Source: Pseudoflavonifractor sp. An184 (GTDB lineage: Bacteria > Bacillota > Clostridia > Oscillospirales > Oscillospiraceae). Taken from it: a stretch of DNA of 33,567 nucleotides. Of the stretch, positions 20,749 through 28,401 are shown one piece after another. A model generated the notes under the pieces. That model saw nothing but the letters and a program-made list of their open reading frames with translations. It was not told the origin of the DNA and searched no databases. The stretch lies in NCBI RefSeq assembly GCF_002160305.1, contig NZ_NFKI01000037.1:1-33567 (forward strand). The letters run 5' to 3'. Made by a program: the position numbers and the translations under genes. Within the stretch, counting starts at the first letter, position 1, and each line of letters begins with the position of its first letter.

Positions 20749-20806
20749 GTCTGCTTTTCTTGTGTCTTATGTGTTATATCTCCAAAACCATCCGGAGGAA
20801 CCCTTC

Positions 20807-21160
20807 ATGAAGCATACCATAGCACTAAAACAAAATCATGAGTTCCGCCGGCTGTACAGCAAGGGCAAGAGCGCCGTGTCCCCCTACTTCGCCGTCTACT
20901 GCCGGAAGACCAACCGGCCGGTGAGCCGTCTGGGCATCACCACGGGGGTGAAGCTGGGCAACGCCGTCAAGCGCAACCGGGCCCGCCGCCGCATTCGGGA
21001 GCTCTACCGCACCAACGAGCACCGGCTTCTGCCGGGCTACGACGTGGTGGTGGTGGCCCGCGCCCGGGTGATTTACGGCCGGTACCCGGAGCTGGAGCGC
21101 AGCTTTCTCCAGCTCATGCGCAAGCTGGGGATCTGTCCGCCCCGGGAGGCGCGGCCGTGA
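20807..21160 (+). CDS. rnpA: Ribonuclease P protein component
   Basis: 117-aa basic protein that assists the RNase P RNA in cutting the 5' leader off pre-tRNAs. The family signature is [20 protein letters not shown] (about 45-64), and the upstream FAVYCRK strand is present. The ATG at 20807 follows CCGGAGG. The open frame extends into composite fragment H but has no family match there. The stop overlaps the yidD start (GTGA), so the two genes are coupled. Confidence 0.97.
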   Translation: MKHTIALKQNHEFRRLYSKGKSAVSPYFAVYCRKTNRPVSRLGITTGVKLGNAVKRNRARRRIRELYRTNEHRLLPGYDVVVVARARVIYGRYPELERSFLQLMRKLGICPPREARP

Positions 21161-21375
21161 AAGCTCTGCTGATCTGGATGATCCGGTTCTACCGGCGGGA
21201 GATCTCTCCCGCCCGTCCCCCCTGCTGCCGCTTCATCCCCACCTGCTCGGCCTACGCCCTGGAGGCGGTGGAGAAGTACGGCGCCCTGAAGGGCGGCCTT
21301 CTGGCCGTGCGCCGCATTCTGCGGTGCAACCCCTTCCACCGGCAGAAGTCCATCGAGTACGACCCCGTGCCGTAG
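21157..21375 (+). CDS. yidD: Membrane protein insertion efficiency factor YidD
   Basis: 72-aa protein of the YidD family, which assists membrane insertion near YidC. The Cys-containing signature [22 protein letters not shown] and the C-terminal RILRCNPFH are present (the first is cited here only in part: [11 protein letters not shown]). The GTG start overlaps the rnpA stop by four bases. A short gap of 39 bp leads to yidC. Confidence 0.95.
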   Translation: MKALLIWMIRFYRREISPARPPCCRFIPTCSAYALEAVEKYGALKGGLLAVRRILRCNPFHRQKSIEYDPVP

Positions 21376-21414
21376 GACCCGGCCGGATTCAATTTACAAT
21401 GTGGAGGTACCGTT

Positions 21415-22860
21415 GTGGGTATTATTCTGACGCCATTCGCATGGCTGTTGATGCTGTTTTATGATTTTTCCCAGAACTACGGCATCGCCCTGATTTTATT
21501 CGCCCTGGTCATCAAGCTGGTGCTCTTCCCCTTCAACCTGAAGGGCAAGAAGAGCATGATCCAGATGAACCTGCTCTCCAGTAAAATGCAGCAGCTGCAG
21601 AAGCAGTACGGCAAGGACCGGGAGCGCTATAACCTGGAGATCCAGAAGCTCTATGAGAAGGAGAAGGTCAACCCCATGAGCGGGTGCCTGTGGTCCTTCA
21701 TCCCCATCATCTTCCTGATGGTGCTGTACGGCATCATCCGGGAGCCCCTGACCTATCTGATGAACGTGCCCGCGGACATGATCGAAACGGTGGCCGAGAT
21801 CACCGGCGTGGCCAACTCCGGCACCTATCCCCAGATCGCCATGCTGAAGGCCATCGCCGACCCCGCCGTGCTGGAGCAGGTGAAGGCTGCCCTGGGCGAG
21901 TCGGCGGGGGCCGGACTGTTCTCCATGAACGTGGAGTTCCTGGGCATCAATCTGGCCAACATTCCCCAGCTGAACTTCTGGTCCAATGGCATGAACTGGG
22001 GCTCTGTGGGCCTGTTCCTGCTGCCCCTGGTGTCGGTGGGCACCTCGCTGCTGTCCATGTATGTGAGCATGAAGACCAACCAGATGAACCGGGGCGGTGA
22101 GCAGAACGAACAGATGGCCAAGACCAACCGCACCATGATGATCTTCATGCCCATCATGTCCCTGTGGATCGGCTTCACCGTTCCCGCCGGCCTGTCCATC
22201 TACTGGATCGCCCAGTATATCTTCTCCATCTTCCAGGAGCTCATCTGCGGCCGCCTGCTGAAGAAGGACTATGAGAAGGCCCGGGCCGAGGCCGCCGAGC
22301 GGGAGCGCCAGGAGAAAGAGGACGAGAAGCGCCGCAAAGAGGAGGCCCGTCTGGAGCGCCAGCGCCGCCTGGAGGAGGAGAAGAAGAACCGGGGCAAGAA
22401 GAAGCCCAAGAAGGCCGAGCCCACCGAGCCCGGCATCAACAAGGATGACAGCCGCATCGGCATCCGGGCCTACGCCCGGGGCCGCGCCTACGACCCCAAC
22501 CGCTTCGGCGGCGTGCAGCCCTACCGGGACCCCAGCGAGCTGCTGAAGGCCCAGGCGGAGGCCCAGAATGCCCAGAAGGGCAAGAAGGGCAGAAAGGACA
22601 AGAAGGAGGCCGAAAAGACCTCCCCCGCCCCGGAGAAGGAGACCAAGCCCATTTCCCAGGAGGAGCAGCCCCAGCTGACCCAGGTCCAGGAGACCCCTGT
22701 TCAGGAGGCTGAGGCCGCCCCTGAGATCCCCGCTCCCGCTGAGGCGGAGACCACTGCCCCCGAGGCCGCTCCTGTGGAGACCGAGGAGGTCGAAGTGGAA
22801 GTGGAGCAGGTGGAAGTGGAGATCCCCGAGGACGAGGACGACAAGAAGGAAGGTGTCTGA
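21415..22860 (+). CDS. yidC: YidC/Oxa1 membrane insertase with long charged tail
   Basis: 481-aa insertase that places proteins into the membrane alone or with Sec. Hydrophobic segments lie at about 5-16, 22-40, 95-112, 196-218 and 245-275, the usual Gram-positive YidC core. The residue preceding SM in NLKGKKSM is Lys at the place where the groove Arg is expected. From about 285 a long Lys/Arg/Glu coiled tail begins, then Pro/Glu-rich and acidic repeats (EVEVEVEQVEVEI). That makes the C-terminal half unusually long. The GTG at 21415 follows TGGAGG. The jag start follows one base after the stop. Confidence 0.93.
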   Translation: MGIILTPFAWLLMLFYDFSQNYGIALILFALVIKLVLFPFNLKGKKSMIQMNLLSSKMQQLQKQYGKDRERYNLEIQKLYEKEKVNPMSGCLWSFIPIIFLMVLYGIIREPLTYLMNVPADMIETVAEITGVANSGTYPQIAMLKAIADPAVLEQVKAALGESAGAGLFSMNVEFLGINLANIPQLNFWSNGMNWGSVGLFLLPLVSVGTSLLSMYVSMKTNQMNRGGEQNEQMAKTNRTMMIFMPIMSLWIGFTVPAGLSIYWIAQYIFSIFQELICGRLLKKDYEKARAEAAERERQEKEDEKRRKEEARLERQRRLEEEKKNRGKKKPKKAEPTEPGINKDDSRIGIRAYARGRAYDPNRFGGVQPYRDPSELLKAQAEAQNAQKGKKGRKDKKEAEKTSPAPEKETKPISQEEQPQLTQVQETPVQEAEAAPEIPAPAEAETTAPEAAPVETEEVEVEVEQVEVEIPEDEDDKKEGV

Positions 22861-22861
22861 T

Positions 22862-23749
22862 ATGAGAAAGTGGATTGAGACCACCGGACGTTCTGAGGAA
22901 GACGCCATTGCCGCCGCCCTGTTCCAGCTGGGCCTGGACCGGGACGACGTATCCGTGGAGGTCATTGAGCGGGCCAAGTCCGGCTTCCTGGGCTTCGGCG
23001 GCAACCCCGCCAAGGTCCGGGTGAGCTACGAGGTCCCCGGCGAGGATGAGGAGCCCTCCTCCCCCGCCCCGGAGAAGGCCCCGGAGCCCGCAGCCCCCAA
23101 GGCGGAGCCTGTCCCGGAGAAGAAGGCCGAGCCCGTCTCCCCCGCCCCCCAGGCGGAGAAAAAGGCGGAGCCCGCCCCCAGAGAGGACGCCAACCGCCTG
23201 CAGCCCGGGGATGAGGTGCTCATCGGCCGGGAGGAGACCAACGCCCCCAAGGGGATGGACGGCCAGCCTCTGGAGCTGGCCCCCGCCGGCGACCCCAAGG
23301 CCGCCCGCATCCGGGAGTTCCTGGCCGGACTCATGGAGCACCTCCAGGTGGAGGCGGTCCCCGACATCTATGTGAGTGAGAACGGCTATAAGGTGATTCT
23401 CCAGGGCCGCGGCCTGGGCGCCATCATCGGCCGCCGGGGCGAGACCCTGGACGCCATCCAGCAGCTCACCAACTACGCGGTGAACCACGGCCAGTCCAAG
23501 CGGGTGCGCATCCACATCGACGCCGAGGGCTACCGGGCCAAGCGGGAGGAGTCCCTCCAGCGCCTGGCGGTGAAGGTGGCCGGCAAGGTGGTCAAGTACC
23601 GCAAGAACATGACCCTGGAGCCCATGAACGCCTATGAGCGCCACGTGATCCACGCGGCCCTCCAGGACTACCCCAACGTGACCACCTACTCCACCGGCGT
23701 GGAGCCCAACCGCCGGACGGTGGTGGCCTACGCCCCGGGGCAGAAGTAA
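22862..23749 (+). CDS. jag: Jag/KhpB RNA-binding protein
   Basis: 295-aa Jag (KhpB, EloR) protein: an N-terminal Jag_N domain (MRKWIETTGRSEEDAIAAAL, about 1-50), a Pro/Ala/Glu/Lys-rich linker of about 70 residues, a KH domain with GAIIGRRGETLDAIQ, and a C-terminal R3H domain (MNAYERHVIHAALQDY). Members bind RNA and affect cell elongation and division. The ATG at 22862 follows AAGGAAGG at good spacing and is preferred over the GTG at 22853. In many relatives mnmE, mnmG and rsmG follow; here a strong terminator and a convergent gene follow instead. Confidence 0.95.
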   Translation: MRKWIETTGRSEEDAIAAALFQLGLDRDDVSVEVIERAKSGFLGFGGNPAKVRVSYEVPGEDEEPSSPAPEKAPEPAAPKAEPVPEKKAEPVSPAPQAEKKAEPAPREDANRLQPGDEVLIGREETNAPKGMDGQPLELAPAGDPKAARIREFLAGLMEHLQVEAVPDIYVSENGYKVILQGRGLGAIIGRRGETLDAIQQLTNYAVNHGQSKRVRIHIDAEGYRAKREESLQRLAVKVAGKVVKYRKNMTLEPMNAYERHVIHAALQDYPNVTTYSTGVEPNRRTVVAYAPGQK

Positions 23750-23758
23750 AGTTTATAC

Positions 23759-23812
23759 AGACAAGCAAAAGCGGGAGGAACTCACGTTCCTCCCGCTTTT
23801 GCTTGTCAAAAA
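23759..23812. terminator. Strong terminator after jag
   Basis: A perfect 22-bp stem (GACAAGCAAAAGCGGGAGGAA and its complement) has a short TCAC loop. On the plus side it is followed by AAAAACC, on the minus side by a short run. It also marks the border of R80 copy 2, whose last bases overlap it. Confidence 0.85.
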
Positions 23813-23886
23813 CCTCTGTTGAGATGAATCCGCTCAAGTTGGGGCGGGGGAGCTCGAGGGGGCGGCAGCCCGCCTCGAGTGGAATC
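23801..23886 (-). repeat. R80 structured repeat, copy 2
   Basis: Inverted partner of 17-105. It begins 6 bp after the stop of the glycerate kinase gene on the minus strand and overlaps the jag terminator at its far end. The CTCGAGG...CCTCGAG hairpin is conserved. Confidence 0.8.
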
Positions 23887-23892
23887 GCTTTC

Positions 23893-25125
23893 TTATCGTT
23901 TGATGAGCGCCACCGCCACGTCGTTTACGTTGGTGCCGGTGGGACCGGTGCGGATAAGGCCGCCCACCCGGTCCAGGGCGTGGTAAGCGTCGTTCTCCGC
24001 CAGAACCTGGTGGATAGTGAGGCCCGCCGCCTCCAGGCGGTCCTTCGTGCTTCCGTCCACCAGGCCCCCCGCCGCGTCGGTGGGGCCGTCGGTGCCGTCG
24101 GAGCCCAGGGAGAAGATCAGGGTGTCCGCCAGTCCCGCGATCCCCTGGGCGGCGGAGAGGGCCAGTTCCTGGTTGCGGCCCCCTTTCCCCTGGCCGGTGA
24201 GGAGGACCACCGTCTCGCCTCCGGCCAGAAAGGCCAGGGATTTCTGAGTGTCCTGGTGGGTCCTGGCGATGGAGGCCAGGAAGGAGCCCGCCTCCTTGGC
24301 CTGACAGCACAGCTGGTCGGTGAGCAGGACCGGCTCATAGCCCAGCCGCCGGCAGGCCGCGCTGGCGGCGGCGCACAGCTCCCGGACGCTGCCGGTGATC
24401 ACCGTCTCCACATTGTCCAGCGCCTTGGGGGTCTCCTCTTGGAGGAGCGCCCGGGCCTGGGGCGACAGGGGGAGCCGGTACTTCTCCGCCACCGCCTGGG
24501 CCTGCGCGCAGGTGGACTGGTCCGGGTAGGCGGGGCCCGAGGCGATCATGTCCAGGGGGTCCCCCAGAATGTCGGACAGGACGATGGAGAACACCCGGGC
24601 CGGGGCGCACAGCTGGGCGAACCTCCCCCCTTTCACGGCGGACAGCCGCTTGCGGACGGTGTTCATCTCCACAATGTCCGCCCCGCAGGCCAGCATGGCC
24701 TGGGTCAGATGGGAGAGCTCCTCCGCCGGAATGAGGGGACATTCAAACAGGGCGGAGCCCCCGCCGGACACCAGGAACACCACCGTGTCCTCCGCCGTCA
24801 GATTCTCCACCAGCTCCATGGCCGCCCGGGTGCCCCGGAAGGAGTTCTCATCGGGGACCGGGTGCCCCCCCTCATAGACGGCGCACCGGGGGATCTCCCC
24901 CCGGCTGTGGCCGTGCTTGGTCACCACCACCCCGGCCTCCAGCCGGTCCCCCAGCAGCCGGGCGGCGCAGTGGGCCATCTGCCAGGCCGCCTTGCCCACG
25001 GCCACAAGAAAGACGCGGCCCGCGCCGAAGGTCCGGCCCTCCAGGGCCCGGCGCACCGCCTGGTCGGGCAGGCAGGCCGTCAGAGCCTCCTGGATGATGG
25101 TTTGCGCGTCTGTGTGGATGGACAT
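23893..25125 (-). CDS. Glycerate 2-kinase (GckA/TtuD, MOFRL family)
   Basis: 410-aa enzyme that phosphorylates D-glycerate to 2-phosphoglycerate with ATP. The family's two domains are recognisable: the N-terminal part with VAVGKAAWQMA, VVTKHGHS, VFLVSGGGSAL and EMNTVRKRLSAVKGG, then IVLSDILGDPLDMIASGP, and the C-terminal MOFRL domain with SLGSDGTDGPTDAAGG and TGPTGTNVNDVAVAL. The ATG at 25125 follows AGGGGGCG. It points towards jag and is followed at once by R80. No transporter or glycolate genes are near, so the source of the glycerate is not apparent. Confidence 0.93.
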   Translation of the reverse strand: MSIHTDAQTIIQEALTACLPDQAVRRALEGRTFGAGRVFLVAVGKAAWQMAHCAARLLGDRLEAGVVVTKHGHSRGEIPRCAVYEGGHPVPDENSFRGTRAAMELVENLTAEDTVVFLVSGGGSALFECPLIPAEELSHLTQAMLACGADIVEMNTVRKRLSAVKGGRFAQLCAPARVFSIVLSDILGDPLDMIASGPAYPDQSTCAQAQAVAEKYRLPLSPQARALLQEETPKALDNVETVITGSVRELCAAASAACRRLGYEPVLLTDQLCCQAKEAGSFLASIARTHQDTQKSLAFLAGGETVVLLTGQGKGGRNQELALSAAQGIAGLADTLIFSLGSDGTDGPTDAAGGLVDGSTKDRLEAAGLTIHQVLAENDAYHALDRVGGLIRTGPTGTNVNDVAVALIKR

Positions 25126-25340
25126 GATAGTCGCCCCCTGGAAATGGAAATCCCGGCCCTGTTCGGAGAGTGCCGGACATTGATATCATGATACCATACT
25201 GGACCGGGGTTTGGATTGTCTGCAAATCAATTTTTTGAGAGAAGCCCGATATAGGGCGGTTGTCATGGAAGCGAACCGCAGGGCCGCCAGCGCAGAATGG
25301 CCGCGCCGCGGCCTGTCAGCGGGATCAATCTGTAAAGCAA

Positions 25341-25395
25341 ACACGCTCCGCATTGCCTGTTTTTGGCGATGCGGAGCGTGTTCTTTGAATTTTTC
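25341..25395. terminator. Bidirectional terminator after typA
   Basis: A 13-bp stem (ACACGCTCCGCAT, 25341-25353, with 25369-25381) with a T-containing loop. T-rich sequence lies on both sides. It is placed between typA and the upstream region of the glycerate kinase gene. Confidence 0.7.
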
Positions 25396-25409
25396 AGGGA
25401 CAGATAAAC

Positions 25410-27239
25410 TTACCCCTTCTTCTTGGAGGCCAGCTTCATGCGCTCGCCGTGGTCCAGAACGCGCTTGCGCAGGCGTAAATTTTCCGGGGTGCACTCCAGC
25501 AGCTCGTCGTCGGCCAGGAACTCCAGGCACTGCTCCATGGACATCTGCTTGGGAGGCGTCAGGCGCAGCGCCTCGTCGGAGCCGGAGGCACGCATGTTGG
25601 TCAGCTGCTTCTTCTTGCACACGTTGACAGAGATGTCCTCCGCCTTGGGGGTCTCGCCCACGATCATGCCGGCGTACACCGGAGTGCCCGGGCCGATGAA
25701 TAGGGTGCCCCGCTCCTGGGCGTTGAAGAGGCCGTAGGTCACCGCCTCGCCGGTCTCAAAGGCCACCAGGGAGCCGGTGGAACGGCGCTGGATGTCCCCG
25801 CGCATGGGCTCATAGTGGTCAAAGACGGAGGCCATGATGCCCTCCCCCTTGGTGTCGGTCAAAAACTCGTTGCGGTAGCCGAACAGGCCCCGGGAGGGGA
25901 CCATAAACTCCAGCTTGGTGCGGTTCCCCACCGGAGTCATGTTCTGCAGGTCGGCCCGCCGGGACTGGAGCTTGTTGATGACCGCTCCGGTGTAGTCGTT
26001 GGGCACGTCGGCCACCAGCAGCTCCATGGGCTCGCACTTCTTGCCGTCGATCTCCTGGTAGAGCACCCGGGGGGGAGACACCTGGAACTCATAGCCCTCC
26101 CGGCGCATGGTCTCCATAAGGATGGACAGGGACATCTCGCCCCGGCCGGCCACGTTGAAGGAGTCGGTGGAGTTCTCCACCTCGGACACCTTCAGGGACA
26201 CGTCCTTCAGGGTCTCCCGGAACAGCCGGTCCCGGAGCTGGCGGCTGGTGACGAATTTGCCCTCCCGCCCGGCGAAGGGGGAGTCGTTGACGGAGAAGGT
26301 CATCTCGATGGTGGGGGCGGAGATCTTGACGAACTCGATGGGCTCCACGCAGTCGGGGGCGCAGATGGTGTCGCCGATGGTCACGTCGCCGATGCCGCTC
26401 ATGGCGATGATGTTGCCGGCGGTGGCCTCCTGGACGGGGACCTTGGCCAGGCCGTCGAACTCATAGAGGGCGGTGGCCTTGGCCTTCTTGGGGGCGGCGT
26501 CCGGATCGTGGTAGTTGCACACGGCGATCTCCTGGTTCTGCTTGATCACGCCACGCTCGATACGGCCGATGGCGATGCGGCCCACAAACTCGTTGTAGTC
26601 GATGGAGGAGACCAGCATCTGGAAGGGGGCGTCCACATCCGCCTCGGGGGCGGGGATATACTCCAGAATGGTGTCGAACAGGGGCTTCAAGTCGCTGCCC
26701 GCCTCGTCGGGCTGGACGGAGGCGGTGCCCTGGCGGCCGGAGCAGAACAGCATGGGGGAGTCCAGCTGCTCGTCGGTGGCGTTCAGGTCCATGAGCAGCT
26801 CCAGCACCTCGTCGATGACCTCGTACACCCGCTGGTCGGGACGGTCGATCTTGTTCACCACCACGATCACCCGGTGGCCCAGCTCCAGGGCCTTGCTCAG
26901 CACAAAGCGGGTCTGGGGCATGGGGCCCTCGGCGGCGTCCACCAGCAGGATGACGCCGTTGACCATCTTCAGGATGCGCTCCACCTCGCCGCCGAAGTCG
27001 GCGTGGCCCGGGGTGTCCACAATGTTGATTTTTACGCCGTTGTACTCCACGGCGGTGTTCTTGGCCAGGATGGTGATGCCCCGCTCCCGCTCCAGGTCGT
27101 TGGAGTCCATGACCCGCTCCACCACGGCCTGGTTCTCCCGGTACACGCCGGACTGCTTGAGCATCTGGTCCACCAGAGTGGTTTTGCCATGGTCGACGTG
27201 GGCGATAATGGCAACATTTCTCAATTTTTCGTTCCGCAT
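25410..27239 (-). CDS. typA: Translational GTPase TypA/BipA
   Basis: 609-aa GTPase of the EF-G group, active on ribosomes under stress and in 50S assembly. G1 is AHVDHGKT (13-20), G2 region RGITI, G3 DTPGH, G4 NKID; the C-terminal domain contains RGLFGYRNEFLTDTKGEG. The ATG at 27239 follows AGGAGGATTCAAGAA. A second copy of this start region, with the same Shine-Dalgarno site and 16 codons, lies upstream at 27467-27530; element E2 lies between. The translation start used now must be the downstream one, because the upstream copy soon stops. Confidence 0.97.
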   Translation of the reverse strand: MRNEKLRNVAIIAHVDHGKTTLVDQMLKQSGVYRENQAVVERVMDSNDLERERGITILAKNTAVEYNGVKINIVDTPGHADFGGEVERILKMVNGVILLVDAAEGPMPQTRFVLSKALELGHRVIVVVNKIDRPDQRVYEVIDEVLELLMDLNATDEQLDSPMLFCSGRQGTASVQPDEAGSDLKPLFDTILEYIPAPEADVDAPFQMLVSSIDYNEFVGRIAIGRIERGVIKQNQEIAVCNYHDPDAAPKKAKATALYEFDGLAKVPVQEATAGNIIAMSGIGDVTIGDTICAPDCVEPIEFVKISAPTIEMTFSVNDSPFAGREGKFVTSRQLRDRLFRETLKDVSLKVSEVENSTDSFNVAGRGEMSLSILMETMRREGYEFQVSPPRVLYQEIDGKKCEPMELLVADVPNDYTGAVINKLQSRRADLQNMTPVGNRTKLEFMVPSRGLFGYRNEFLTDTKGEGIMASVFDHYEPMRGDIQRRSTGSLVAFETGEAVTYGLFNAQERGTLFIGPGTPVYAGMIVGETPKAEDISVNVCKKKQLTNMRASGSDEALRLTPPKQMSMEQCLEFLADDELLECTPENLRLRKRVLDHGERMKLASKKKG

Positions 27240-27466
27240 TTCTTGAATCCTCCTACTGATCTATGGCAAAACCACTCGGGGCCCCATCGCAGATGGGGCG
27301 CGCCGAATGGCGCGTTTTAAAAATCCTTCTTTCTCCTGTGCGGCGGAGCCGCACCCCAAACCGAAGCCCAGCGAAGCGGGTTCGGTTTGGAGAGGAGCCG
27401 TAAGGGAGCGGGCGAGGGATGCCCACACCTGGGCGTCCCGAGCTTAAGCGGACTTTGCGGCGACGA
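27191..27466 (+). mobile_element. Gene-end-duplicating element E2, at the typA start
   Basis: The 64-bp 5' end of typA (27191-27254) is repeated at 27467-27530, 276 bp apart, with one mismatch. Between lie a linker, a 15-nt inverted copy (27263-27277) of typA codons at 27176-27190 (H-G-K-T-T of the P-loop), and at least five hairpins. One is CCAAACCG/CGGTTTGG around GCCCAGCGAAGCGGG; another is GCCCA/TGGGC. The end reads GAGCTTAAGCGGACTTTGCGGCGACGA. Layout and scaffold parts match E1 on the other strand. In element orientation E2 is antisense to typA. Confidence 0.75.
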
Positions 27467-27515
27467 GGTCGACGTGGGCGATAATGGCAACATTTCTCAA
27501 TTTCTCGTTCCGCAT
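27444..27515 (-). CDS. Truncated upstream copy of the typA start (23-codon uORF)
   Basis: From the upstream copy of the duplicated typA 5' end an ATG at 27515 with a perfect AGGAGG site gives 16 TypA residues (MRNEKLRNVAIIAHVD), then LVAAKSA and a stop. It is read from the same promoter as typA, so a leader peptide may be made before the real gene. I regard it as a by-product of the E2 insertion. Confidence 0.5.
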   Translation of the reverse strand: MRNEKLRNVAIIAHVDLVAAKSA

Positions 27516-27654
27516 TTCTTGAATCCTCCTGCAATCAATCCGAAGACACACCGGCCCGTGCAAGTTCGTCCGGACGTGCCAAAACGAAGGAATCGCTTCC
27601 ACCGGAGCGGACCGCCCCGGGGAAACATTCCCCTGAAATTCATTCAGACGGTAT

Positions 27655-27683
27655 ATTATACCGCTCTTTGGTGGGAAACGCAA
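27655..27683 (-). promoter_or_regulatory. typA promoter
   Basis: On the minus strand: TTGCGT (27683-27678), a 17-bp spacer and TATAAT (27660-27655). The transcript would start near 27648 and cross the uORF and E2 before typA. Confidence 0.7.
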
Positions 27684-27768
27684 CGAATTTGCAAAAAATC
27701 TCACACAAATTTGTCCCCTCCTTTTCCTGGCGGCTTTTGGCAGAAAAGCGGAACCCTGGGGAAATCTA

Positions 27769-27798
27769 TGTGGAAAACTCGGTGGAAAGTGTGGAAAA
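27769..27798 (+). promoter_or_regulatory. DnaA-box-like doublet
   Basis: Two TGTGGAAAA sites (27769-27777 and 27790-27798) in the same orientation, 21 bp apart, about two helical turns. It is the same 9-mer as in oriC. It stands just upstream of the LexA-box promoter. Confidence 0.45.
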
Positions 27799-27820
27799 CC
27801 GAAAACCTGTTCGACAGCTC

Positions 27821-27868
27821 TTGACAGAATCGAACATTTGTTGTATTCTTGATACGAACATACGTTTG
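27821..27868 (+). promoter_or_regulatory. SOS-type promoter with LexA boxes
   Basis: TTGACA (27821-27826), a 17-bp spacer and TATTCT (27844-27849) form a strong promoter. A near-perfect Gram-positive LexA box CGAACATACGTTTG (27855-27868) lies over the start point. A weaker one, CGAACATTTGTTGT (27831-27844), sits in the spacer. LexA bound here would block RNA polymerase, so SOS control is the plain reading. Confidence 0.75.
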
Positions 27869-27984
27869 AATTTGGCCGGGGCGCTGGAAAGTCCCAACTA
27901 TGGGACGGGCAGCCCAGTATGATACACATAACAGGCCGGTTACCGGTCAATCCGCCCGCCGGGCATTTATTGGAGGGAGAGACG

Positions 27985-28257
27985 ATGCAAACCCTGTACT
28001 ACACCACTGGAAACTTTATCCGCCACACCGGCAATGTGGTGGACCTGACCGAGTACCGCCGCCGGCTGGCTCAGGCCCAACAGGAGCCGGAGGAGGCAGG
28101 GGAAACCCGCGTCCTCCTCCCCCGGGAGAGTGTTCCCGGTCCCCGCCGGACCAGAGCCAGAAGGGCCCGCCGCCGGGCGCTGGTTCTGGACGCCTGCGCC
28201 AGCATGGGGGTGGTGGTGATGACCTTGACGTTTACCCTGCGGATGCTGGCGCTTTGA
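27985..28257 (+). CDS. Small SOS-type membrane protein, family unknown
   Basis: 90-aa protein with a polar N-terminal half (MQTLYYTTGNFIRHTGN, then VVDLTEYRRRLA), a basic middle stretch (RTRARRARRRA) and one C-terminal hydrophobic segment (about 68-88). The ATG at 27985 follows GGAGGGAGAG. I do not recognise the family. The promoter carries LexA boxes, and a terminator directly follows. A small, single-pass, SOS-controlled protein recalls division inhibitors such as YneA or SidA by context only; no sequence link to them is seen, and no LysM domain. Confidence 0.8.
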   Translation: MQTLYYTTGNFIRHTGNVVDLTEYRRRLAQAQQEPEEAGETRVLLPRESVPGPRRTRARRARRRALVLDACASMGVVVMTLTFTLRMLAL

Positions 28258-28276
28258 ATTTTGAGTCTGAAATAAG

Positions 28277-28326
28277 AGCGCTATGCAGAGTAATTAACCT
28301 TTCTGCATAGCGCTTTCTCTTATTTT
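28277..28326 (+). terminator. Terminator of the SOS-type gene
   Basis: A perfect 13-bp stem AGCGCTATGCAGA (28277-28289) with TCTGCATAGCGCT (28302-28314), followed by TTCTCTTATTTT. Confidence 0.85.
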
Positions 28327-28401
28327 GGAGGGTTGCCGCCCCCGGGGAATTCTCCTCTCCCCGGTTGGGAAGGCTGCGCCCAATGGGGCGCAGGGCGTAC
28401 C

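Larger units (their letters stand above)
19740..20806. repeat. 1-kb repeat region splitting rpmH from rnpA
   Basis: No gene. In order: a GC hairpin at about 19808-19838, composite copy F (reverse), palindrome cassettes at about 20270-20300 and 20380-20485, short palindromic elements at about 20300-20355 and 20490-20600, a cassette at about 20615-20645, and the composite fragment H (20671-20748). The 58 bp before rnpA hold its leader and Shine-Dalgarno site. Confidence 0.8.

Noticed and set aside
21496-23013. 505-codon frame opposite yidC-jag
   Set aside because: Antisense shadow of GC-rich codons. It crosses two well-supported genes and shows no protein features.
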